A stretch of DNA of 8,241 bases from Alphaproteobacteria bacterium (GTDB lineage Bacteria > Pseudomonadota > Alphaproteobacteria > ATCC43930 > CGMCC-115725): assembly GCA_028866355.1 (NCBI GenBank), contig JAGWIH010000089.1, forward strand, positions 1 through 8,241. The letters run 5' to 3'. Below the pieces are notes generated by a model that worked only from the letters and a program-made list of their open reading frames with translations, was not told the origin of the DNA and did no database searches. Positions 1 to 5,374 of this stretch are shown here, piece by piece; position 1 is the first letter of the stretch; the number at the start of each line of letters is the position of its first letter. The position numbers and the translations under genes are program-made.

Positions 1-1568
1 CTGAGGCCGGCGGCGCGCGCCGTATCTTGCTCGCGCAGCGTCGCTTCGCCTTTCTCGCCCGAAACGCTGACGATCCAGCGCCGGCTGGTCCATTCGGTCA
101 GCAGCTGGCCGAGGCGATTGGGCAAGTCGCGCGGCGCCGCTTCGGTCGGCCGCAATTCGATCCGGCCAACCTCGAAGCGCACGAGATGGACGTTGCCGTA
201 GAGATGGCTGCGCAGCAGCGGCTCGCGCTTCTGCTCGAACAGACGGACGACGTCGAGGAAGCTTTGCGGCGCGGCGGGCAGCGATTCCGGCGCCGGCATT
301 TCGCGCGGTTGCATCCGCGGCGCGGTGGCGACGCCCGATTCGATCGACGCGCGCGGCGCCGGCGCAACGCGCGGGCCGGGTCCCGGTCCGTTCGCCGGCG
401 TTTGTGTGCCGTTGCCCGCGCTTTCGAGCGCCTTGATCAGATCGGCCGGCGCCGGCAAGTCCGCGACATAGGCTAGGCGGATGAGAACCATTTCGGCGGC
501 CTGGATGGGCGACGGCGCGTTCTGCACTTCGCCCAAACCTTTAAGCAGCATCTGCCAGGCACGCGCCAACTCGGCCATACCGAGCTTCTGGGCCAAGGGC
601 AGGGCGCGATTGCGGCCGCCTTCGAATTCCTCGCCCGAATCGGGCGCGAGCTTCAGCCGCGTCAGGTGGTAGGTCAGGTCGAGCAGCTCTTGCAGCGCCA
701 TCGCCGGATCGGTGCCGCCCTGATAGAGGTCGTCCATGCGCTGCACTGCGCCGGCGGCGTCGCCCTTGAGCACGGTTTCGAGCAGGTCGAACACCAAACC
801 GCGGTCGGCGACGCCGAGCATGTCGCGCACCGCCGTTTCGGTCACCGTGCCGGCGCCGAGCGCGATCGCCTGATCGAGGATCGAGAGGCCGTCGCGCACC
901 GAGCCGTCGGCCGCACGCGCGATCAGCGCGATGGCGCCGCTCTCGGCCGCGACCTTCTCGGCGGTGGCGATCTTGGCGTAATGCTGCGCCAGCATGTCGG
1001 CGGGCACACGGCGCAAGCTGAAACGCTGGCAACGCGACAATACCGTCACCGGCACCTTGTGCACTTCGGTGGTGGCGAAGATGAATTTAACGTCGGGCGG
1101 CGGCTCTTCGAGCGTCTTCAACAATGCGTTGAAGGCGTTTTTCGACAGCATATGCACTTCGTCGATGATGTAGATCTTGAAGCGCGCCGACACCGGCTTG
1201 TAGCGCACACCGTCGGTCAGCTCGCGGATGTCGTCGACGCCGGTGCGCGACGCCGCGTCCATCTCCATCACGTCGACGTGACGGTCTTCGGCGATGGCGC
1301 GGCAATGCTCGCACTGGCCGCACGGTTCGACCGTCGGCCCGCCTTTGCCGTCGGGTCCGATACAATTGAGAGCGCGGGCGATGATGCGCGCGGTGGTCGT
1401 CTTGCCGACGCCGCGGACGCCCGTCAGGATGAAAGCATGAGCGATGCGACCGGTCGCGATCGCATTCGCGAGCGTCCGGACCATCGCCTCCTGGCCGATG
1501 AGCTCGGCGAAATTGGTCGGACGGTATTTGCGCGCGAGCACGCGATAGACGCCGCCCGGCTCGCTCAT
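1..1568 (-). CDS. dnaX: DNA polymerase III subunit gamma/tau (3' end outside window)
   Basis: This is the clamp-loader ATPase of the replicative polymerase; it loads the sliding clamp and bridges to the polymerase core and DnaB. The window holds 522 codons with no stop, so the gene is cut by the left edge. The start ATG is preceded by a GGAGAGG ribosome site about six bases upstream, and the N-terminus is the usual YRVLARKYRPTNFAELIGQE. Visible in order: Walker A GVRGVGKTT (residues 50-58), zinc-module cysteines at 69, 83, 86 and 89 (CGQCEHC), Walker B/DEVH (about 132-139), sensor ATTE (165-168) and the SRC arginine-finger motif (178-180). A Pro/Gly/Ala-rich linker follows from about residue 380 to 435. 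The last part contains LTEWTSRRWIVSVSGEKGE, typical of the alphaproteobacterial tau C-terminal domain, so few residues are probably missing. The gene starts just after the SRP RNA and may be partly transcribed from the ffs promoter (inference). Confidence 0.97.
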   Translation of the reverse strand, partial: MSEPGGVYRVLARKYRPTNFAELIGQEAMVRTLANAIATGRIAHAFILTGVRGVGKTTTARIIARALNCIGPDGKGGPTVEPCGQCEHCRAIAEDRHVDVMEMDAASRTGVDDIRELTDGVRYKPVSARFKIYIIDEVHMLSKNAFNALLKTLEEPPPDVKFIFATTEVHKVPVTVLSRCQRFSLRRVPADMLAQHYAKIATAEKVAAESGAIALIARAADGSVRDGLSILDQAIALGAGTVTETAVRDMLGVADRGLVFDLLETVLKGDAAGAVQRMDDLYQGGTDPAMALQELLDLTYHLTRLKLAPDSGEEFEGGRNRALPLAQKLGMAELARAWQMLLKGLGEVQNAPSPIQAAEMVLIRLAYVADLPAPADLIKALESAGNGTQTPANGPGPGPRVAPAPRASIESGVATAPRMQPREMPAPESLPAAPQSFLDVVRLFEQKREPLLRSHLYGNVHLVRFEVGRIELRPTEAAPRDLPNRLGQLLTEWTSRRWIVSVSGEKGEATLREQDTARAAGL

Positions 1569-1596
1569 GTGCCTGCCTCTCCGTGGGAGCCGCGGT

Positions 1597-1692
1597 GGGA
1601 GACTGAACGCCGACCCAGGCCGGAACTCGTTACGGCTGCTTCCTTCCGGACCTGACCGGGTTGGCGAGGGGCCTGTCCGCCGCCAGCCTCCC
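1597..1692 (-). ncRNA. ffs: Signal recognition particle RNA, small bacterial (4.5S) type
   Basis: This is the RNA scaffold of the signal recognition particle, which binds Ffh and targets nascent membrane proteins to FtsY. The minus strand carries the near-invariant domain IV core, GGTCAGGTCCGGAAGGAAGC followed by AGCC (plus positions 1634-1657), with the GGAA tetraloop and the asymmetric-loop bases bound by Ffh. The ends were set by pairing: the 5' GGGAGGCTG (1692-1684) pairs over nine positions with the 3' CAGTCTCCC (1605-1597), with one G-U. This gives a hairpin RNA of about 96 nt without an Alu domain, the usual size in proteobacteria. It lies between pheA and dnaX on the same strand. The exact ends are predicted, not measured. 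Confidence 0.95.
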
Positions 1693-1697
1693 AGGCC

Positions 1698-1728
1698 ACT
1701 ATATCAGGCGATCCCGTCAGCCGCGCAA
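1698..1728 (-). promoter_or_regulatory. Probable sigma-70 promoter of the SRP RNA
   Basis: On the minus strand a TTGCGC box (1728-1723) lies 17 bases before GATATA (1705-1700), and seven bases then separate the -10 box from the predicted RNA 5' end at 1692. A shifted reading of the -10 box, TATAGT (1703-1698), matches consensus better but needs a 19-base spacer. The fit with the independently predicted RNA end supports a promoter here. The element lies entirely within the 62-base gap after pheA. Confidence 0.6.
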
Positions 1729-1754
1729 GACCGACGACAGCAGCTTTGTGCGGC

Positions 1755-2636
1755 TTACGAATCGCCGGGCGTACGCTTCGCCGCCTTGAGGCGGAAGGGA
1801 TGCGCCGGATAGGTGCCGAGGACCTTCAGCTCGCGCGTCACGAAATCGAGCTCTTCGAGCGCCAGCCGCACCGGCCGCGAATTGGGGTGGCCCTCGATGT
1901 CGGCGTAGAATTGCGTCGCGGTGAATTCGCCGCCGACCATGTAGCTTTCGAGCTTGGTCATGTTGATGCCGTTGGTGGCAAAGCCGCCCAACGCCTTGTA
2001 GAGCGCCGCCGGCACGTTCTTGACGCGGAAGACGAACGACGTGACGACGGGGCGGCCGTTATCGGCCAGCTTTTTTGGCTGCCGCGCCATGATCAGAAAC
2101 CGCGTCGTGTTGTGGCCGGCGTCCTCGATGTTGCGCTTCAACGTCTTCAGCTTGTAGATGCGGCCGGCGAGCTCCGAGGCGATCACCGCCACGTGCTTGT
2201 CGCCGCTTTTCGCGAGTTCCGCGGCGGCGCCGGCGGTGTCGGCGCTCACCGACGCTTTGAGGCCGAGCTTCCGGATCAGACGGCGGCACTGCGACAGCGC
2301 GTGCACGTGACTGCGCACGATCTTGATTGTCTTGAGCGATGCGCCGGGCAGCGCGAGCAGCTGATGCTTCACGCGCTCGAAATGTTCGCCGACGATGTGG
2401 AGACCGGAATCGGGCAGCAGGTGATGGATGTCGGCGACGCGGCCGGCGACCGAATTCTCGATCGGCAGCATGGCGAGCTCGGCACCGCCGCGCCGCACAG
2501 CGGCGATGACGTCCTCGAAGCCGGGACACGCGAGCGGCGTCATTTTCGGAAAGACATGGCGGCAGGCGAGGTCGGAATAAGCGCCGGGTGCGCCTTGAAA
2601 GGCGATGCGGCGCGAGGATCGGCGGTTGGCGGTCAT
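1755..2636 (-). CDS. pheA: Prephenate dehydratase
   Basis: This cytoplasmic enzyme converts prephenate to phenylpyruvate, the committed step to phenylalanine. It has 293 residues, the usual size of the monofunctional dehydratase without a fused chorismate mutase. The catalytic domain starts with FQGAPGAYS (residues 13-21) and has PIENSVAGRV (58-67), SADTAGAA (131-138) and the catalytic TTRF motif (177-180). An ACT regulatory domain follows (about 198-275), with TKLESYM (227-233) corresponding to the ESRP region that binds phenylalanine, so feedback inhibition is expected from the family. The start ATG overlaps the kdsB stop as ATGA, with no clear Shine-Dalgarno sequence before it, so translation is probably coupled to kdsB. 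The stop is TAA at 1757-1755; I see no clear terminator hairpin after it. Confidence 0.96.
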   Translation of the reverse strand: MTANRRSSRRIAFQGAPGAYSDLACRHVFPKMTPLACPGFEDVIAAVRRGGAELAMLPIENSVAGRVADIHHLLPDSGLHIVGEHFERVKHQLLALPGASLKTIKIVRSHVHALSQCRRLIRKLGLKASVSADTAGAAAELAKSGDKHVAVIASELAGRIYKLKTLKRNIEDAGHNTTRFLIMARQPKKLADNGRPVVTSFVFRVKNVPAALYKALGGFATNGINMTKLESYMVGGEFTATQFYADIEGHPNSRPVRLALEELDFVTRELKVLGTYPAHPFRLKAAKRTPGDS

Positions 2637-3382
2637 GGGCGGGCGGGGTCCGGCCGCGTCCGCATCAGCGCGCGGGCGCGTTCGAGGTCGGCCGGAGTAT
2701 CGACGCCGAACGGCACCGCGTCAACGAGCGCGGCATCGATCCGCATGCCGGCGTCGAGCGCGCGCAGCTGTTCGAGGTTTTCGCGTTTTTCGGCGGCGCT
2801 GGGTGGCAATGCGACGAACCGGGTGAGCGCGGCGCGGCGATAGGCATAGAGCCCGATATGATGATGCGGCCTGCCGCCGCCAGGCGGTGGCGTTGCGGCG
2901 CGCGAAAAGGCGCGAGCGCGGGCGATGGTCTTGTCGCCAAAATCCGCCCACAGCTTGACGACGCTGCGGCTGTCGATCTCGCCGGCTTCGAGCAAGGCGG
3001 CGAGCGTCGCGATGTCGCACGCCGGATCGGCGAGCGGCGCCAGCGCGCTACGAATCGCCCGCGGGTCGAGCAGCGGCAGATCGCCTTGCACGTTCACCAC
3101 CACGTCGTGCGTCATGCGCGGATCGAGTGTTTGAAGGGCTTCGAAGATGCGGTCGGATCCGGACGGATGGTCGGGGCGAGTCGACACCGCACGGCCGCCA
3201 GCGCGGGTGACCGCGTCGACGATTGCCGTGTCGGCGGCTGCGACTACGACGGGCCCGATGTCCGCTTCAGTGGCGCGCCGCCACACCTGGACGATCATCG
3301 GCGCATCGCCGATTGTTGCCAGCGGTTTGTCGGGCAGTCGCGTCGAGGCCAGACGCGCGGGAATGAGGATGATCGGGTTCAG
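2633..3382 (-). CDS. kdsB: 3-deoxy-manno-octulosonate cytidylyltransferase, apparently CTG-started
   Basis: KdsB makes CMP-Kdo from CTP and Kdo for the lipopolysaccharide inner core, which fits a Gram-negative cell. From the CTG at 3382-3380 the frame gives 249 residues, matching the usual length of about 248. It opens NPIILIPARLASTRLPDKPL, the family's N-terminal nucleotide-binding signature. Other landmarks are HPSGSDRI (about 72-79), NVQGDLP with the metal-binding Asp (97-103), and DTPADLERAR near the C-terminus. The frame has a TAA at 3409-3407 and no ATG, GTG or TTG between it and the ATG at 3298. Starting at 3298 would give 221 residues and delete the CTP-binding loop. CTG aligns exactly with the usual initiator Met, so I place the start there; a substitution or assembly error at that base is the main alternative. 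The stop overlaps pheA (ATGA). Identity is near certain; the start is less so. Confidence 0.9.
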   Translation of the reverse strand: MNPIILIPARLASTRLPDKPLATIGDAPMIVQVWRRATEADIGPVVVAAADTAIVDAVTRAGGRAVSTRPDHPSGSDRIFEALQTLDPRMTHDVVVNVQGDLPLLDPRAIRSALAPLADPACDIATLAALLEAGEIDSRSVVKLWADFGDKTIARARAFSRAATPPPGGGRPHHHIGLYAYRRAALTRFVALPPSAAEKRENLEQLRALDAGMRIDAALVDAVPFGVDTPADLERARALMRTRPDPARP

Positions 3383-3405
3383 GGTTTTGGCTTTCGTCTT
3401 GCGGC

Positions 3406-3435
3406 GTTATGCCGCACGGAAGCCAGGCCCTGCAA
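3406..3435 (-). promoter_or_regulatory. Candidate kdsB-pheA promoter
   Basis: On the minus strand TTGCAG (3435-3430) and CATAAC (3411-3406) are separated by 18 bases and resemble -35 and -10 boxes. Initiation would fall near 3399, giving a leader of about 17 A-rich bases before the kdsB CTG, with only a weak GAAAG as a ribosome site. Each box matches consensus only partly, so this is a suggestion based on sequence and position in the divergent intergenic region. Confidence 0.3.
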
Positions 3436-3446
3436 CCAGCCTTTTT

Positions 3447-3494
3447 CCGGCAGATTTCGTTTGAGTTGGCGGAGGAAATTGAGTTTCCTGCCGG
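3447..3494 (+). promoter_or_regulatory. Overlapping inverted repeats upstream of the cytochrome gene
   Basis: Two perfect inverted repeats share bases. An inner one pairs AGGAAA (3473-3478) with TTTCCT (3484-3489) across a five-base loop. An outer one pairs CCGGCAG (3447-3453) with CTGCCGG (3488-3494). They overlap at 3488-3489, so both cannot form completely at once. They lie 31 to 78 bases before the cytochrome ATG, between the divergent genes. They could be an operator or a leader structure. Neither is followed by a T run, so a terminator is unlikely. The function is unknown. Confidence 0.3.
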
Positions 3495-3524
3495 CCGAGC
3501 CGTACCAGGGGGATCGGGTTTCGC

Positions 3525-4523
3525 ATGTCCTTCGAGATGAACAAAATTGCGGGCGCGATACTGGCGGCGATGATCGTCGCTTTCGTGTCGGGCATCATCG
3601 CCTCCAATCTCGTCAATCCGACGCCGCTCAAGAAGAACGCTTACGAGGTCGCCGCGGCGCCCGAAGCTACGTCGGCGAACCAGCAGGCGCCGGCCGGTCT
3701 ACAGCCGATTGAGCCGCTGCTCGCCAGCGCCAGCGTCCAATCCGGTGAGTCCCACACGTCGGTCTGCAAGGCCTGCCATACGTTCAACAAGGGCGAACCC
3801 AACAAGATTGGTCCGAATCTCTACGGCATCGTCGGCGCGCCGATCGCCGAGGACCGCAACGGTTTCGCGTTCTCGGACGCGCTCAAGGCCAAGGGCAAAG
3901 GGCAAAAATGGACCGTCGATAATTTGAACGACTGGATCGACGATCCGCAGCATTTCGCGTCCGGCACCAAGATGACCTTCGCCGGCGATCCGAAGGCGAA
4001 GGATCGCGCCGACATCATCGCTTACCTCAATTCGCTGAGCGACCATCCGCAGCCGCTGCCGACGGCAGTGCCGGAATCGGCGAAGCCGGCCGCCGCGGCG
4101 TCCGCGAGCGGTGGGCAATCCAATGCGTCGCCGTCGCCCCCGTCGATTGATAAGTTGCTCGCGAGCGCGAACGTCGACACCGGTAAGGCCCACACGGCTG
4201 TTTGCCAGGCCTGCCATACCTTCAATAAAGGCGGTCCCAACAAAATTGGGCCGAACCTCTACGGCGTCGTGGGATCAGCGATTGCCGAGGGTCGCAACGG
4301 CTTCGCCTTCTCCGATGCCCTCAAGGCCAAGGGCAAGGGCCAGACCTGGACGTTCGAGAATCTCGACGAGTGGCTGACCAATCCGCAGCATTTCGCCTCT
4401 GGCACCAAGATGACCTTTGCCGGCGATGCGAAAGCGCAGGATCGCGCGGATATCATCGCCTACCTCAATTCGCTCAGCGATCATCCGCAGCCGCTGCCGA
4501 AGGCGCAGCCCTCTAGCAAGTAG
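3525..4523 (+). CDS. cycM: CycM-like membrane-anchored cytochrome c with two tandem heme domains
   Basis: This is a class I c-type cytochrome predicted to carry electrons on the periplasmic face of the inner membrane. The N-terminus MSFEMNKIAGAILAA and one hydrophobic segment (about 8-28) match the uncleaved anchor of CycM (cytochrome c552), which in Bradyrhizobium feeds the aa3 oxidase. Two domains of 117 residues follow (65-181 and 211-327), 80% identical without gaps. Each has a heme motif (CKACH 81-85; CQACH 227-231) and a Met ligand in GTKMTFAG (M150, M296). An Ala/Ser/Pro linker (182-210) joins them, and a similar stretch links the first domain to the anchor. CycM proteins I know of have one domain and roughly 180-220 residues, so this is an internal duplication. 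The start at 3525 is favoured over the Met at codon 5 by AGGGGGA (3507-3513), 11 bases upstream. hisN follows after 27 bases. Confidence 0.93.
   Translation: MSFEMNKIAGAILAAMIVAFVSGIIASNLVNPTPLKKNAYEVAAAPEATSANQQAPAGLQPIEPLLASASVQSGESHTSVCKACHTFNKGEPNKIGPNLYGIVGAPIAEDRNGFAFSDALKAKGKGQKWTVDNLNDWIDDPQHFASGTKMTFAGDPKAKDRADIIAYLNSLSDHPQPLPTAVPESAKPAAAASASGGQSNASPSPPSIDKLLASANVDTGKAHTAVCQACHTFNKGGPNKIGPNLYGVVGSAIAEGRNGFAFSDALKAKGKGQTWTFENLDEWLTNPQHFASGTKMTFAGDAKAQDRADIIAYLNSLSDHPQPLPKAQPSSK
3717..4067 (+). repeat. Cytochrome c domain repeat, copy 1
   Basis: This is the first of two tandem in-frame copies of the heme domain, 117 codons long. It is repeated 438 bases downstream with 94 of 117 residues identical and no insertions or deletions. 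The copies differ mostly around the first heme helix and in the NDWIDD segment, and are identical in RNGFAFSDALKAKGKGQ and in the C-terminal helix. Confidence 0.95.
4155..4505 (+). repeat. Cytochrome c domain repeat, copy 2
   Basis: This is the second copy of the heme domain, in the same frame. Its heme motif is CQACH and its Met ligand is kept. In the 17-codon block RNGFAFSDALKAKGKGQ, eight codons differ silently from copy 1. In the 20-codon block starting DRADIIAYLN, five differ silently. The duplication is therefore not recent, and both copies have been under constraint. Confidence 0.95.
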
Positions 4524-4530
4524 CCGTAAA

Positions 4531-4550
4531 CGCCCTAGAATAAGGGCGCC
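4531..4550 (+). promoter_or_regulatory. Hairpin and -10-like element just before hisN
   Basis: CGCCCT (4531-4536) and AGGGCG (4543-4548) form a perfect six-base inverted repeat with a six-base loop, and the only Shine-Dalgarno-like run (AAGGG) lies in its second arm. The overlapping TAGAAT (4536-4541) resembles a -10 box and ends nine bases before the hisN ATG, so a leaderless transcript is possible. No good -35 box is visible. There is no T run, so it is not a standard terminator. Confidence 0.35.
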
Positions 4551-5333
4551 ATGTCGGAACGGGTCACGGCCGCACATCTGGCCCTTGCTGGCGCGCTCGC
4601 CGACAAGGCGGCCGCCGTCATCCGCCGCTATTTCCGCAGCAACCTGACCATCGAAATCAAGCCCGACGAAACGCCGGTGACGGTCGCCGACCGCGAGGCC
4701 GAAGCCGAGATGCGCGCGTTGATCGAGGCGCGCTTTCCCGATCACGGCGTGCTCGGCGAGGAGCACGGCCGCACGCGGCCCGAGGCCGATTATGTTTGGG
4801 TGCTCGATCCGATCGACGGCACCAAATCCTTTATCTCGGGCGTGCCGCTGTTCGGCACGTTGATCGCCTTGACGTTCAAAGGTGCGCCCGTGCTCGGCGT
4901 GATCGATCAGCCGATTCTGCGCGAACGCTGGATTGGCGCCGACGGACGCAAGACGACGCTCAACGGCAAGCCGATCGCGACGCGCGCGTGCTCGACGCTC
5001 GGCGGCGCGATGCTCTTCGCCACCTCGCCCGAGATGTTCGACGGCGGCGACGCCCAGGCATTTGCGCGTGTGCGCCAGGCGGTGAAGCTCGCGCGCTTCG
5101 GCGCCGATTGCTACGCCTACGGGCTTCTGGCCGCCGGCTTCATCGATCTGGTGATCGAAGCCGGATTGAAGCCCTATGACTATTGCGCGCTCGTGCCGGT
5201 GGTCGAAGGCGCTGGCGGCGAGATGAGCGACTGGACCGGCGAGGCGTTGTCACTGCGCTCCGACGGCCGCGTGGTCGCCGCCGGCGATCCGGCCTTGGCG
5301 GCCGCGGCGCGGTCGGCGCTGGCGGGCAAATAA
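4551..5333 (+). CDS. hisN: Inositol-monophosphatase-family histidinol-phosphatase (HisN type)
   Basis: This is predicted to hydrolyse histidinol phosphate to histidinol, the penultimate part of histidine synthesis, in the cytoplasm with Mg2+. It has 260 residues, the usual family length. The metal site is visible: TVADREAE with D47, GEEHG (residues 69-73), DPIDGT (86-91), and D210 in LKPYDYCALVPVVEGAGG (206-223). That last segment, with PYDY in place of the WD of ordinary inositol monophosphatases, points to the HisN branch; activity on inositol phosphate or another sugar phosphate cannot be excluded. The start at 4551 gives a normal N-terminus, with AAGGG five bases after its last G as a possible ribosome site. 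It follows the cytochrome gene by 27 bases and precedes yejA by 41, with no histidine genes nearby in the window. Confidence 0.88.
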   Translation: MSERVTAAHLALAGALADKAAAVIRRYFRSNLTIEIKPDETPVTVADREAEAEMRALIEARFPDHGVLGEEHGRTRPEADYVWVLDPIDGTKSFISGVPLFGTLIALTFKGAPVLGVIDQPILRERWIGADGRKTTLNGKPIATRACSTLGGAMLFATSPEMFDGGDAQAFARVRQAVKLARFGADCYAYGLLAAGFIDLVIEAGLKPYDYCALVPVVEGAGGEMSDWTGEALSLRSDGRVVAAGDPALAAAARSALAGK

Positions 5334-5340
5334 CGATTCC

Positions 5341-5374
5341 GGCGGCGCAAGCGGCCGACTAAAGTAGCGCCGCC
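5341..5374 (+). promoter_or_regulatory. Inverted repeat and -10-like element abutting the yejA start
   Basis: GGCGGCGC (5341-5348) and GCGCCGCC (5367-5374) are perfect eight-base complements with an 18-base loop, and the second arm ends at the base before the yejA ATG. TAAAGT (5360-5365), inside the loop, resembles a -10 box and ends nine bases before the ATG, the same spacing as the hexamer before hisN. There is no clear Shine-Dalgarno sequence. A leaderless promoter or a start-masking hairpin are both possible; neither is shown by the sequence alone. Confidence 0.35.

Noticed and set aside
414..1568. Programmed frameshifting in dnaX to make gamma
   Set aside because: I see no A AAA AAG-type slippery run near the domain III/IV border. 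The frame continues directly into the tau C-terminal region.
1583..1602. Direct repeat GTGGGAG (1583-1589 and 1596-1602) beside the SRP RNA
   Set aside because: One copy is the 3' strand of the SRP RNA end stem. The second may be chance in the dnaX leader, and seven bases is too short to interpret.
666..1655. Long plus-strand open frame opposite dnaX (also 1746..2843 and 2588..3712 opposite pheA and kdsB)
   Set aside because: These are complementary to genes with recognisable motifs. Their translations show no known domain, and they run across gene boundaries and through the SRP RNA.
3717..4505. The cytochrome duplication as an assembly artefact or very recent copy
   Set aside because: The copies differ at 23 residues and at many silent sites, including 8 of 17 codons in a block of identical protein sequence. 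A misassembly would give near-identical DNA.
3537..4523. Cytochrome start at the second Met (codon 5)
   Set aside because: The family N-terminus includes the residues before it (SFEMNKI), and the AGGGGGA ribosome site fits the first ATG.
4531..4548. Intrinsic terminator after the cytochrome gene
   Set aside because: The stem has only six pairs, lacks a T run, and is directly followed by the hisN start.
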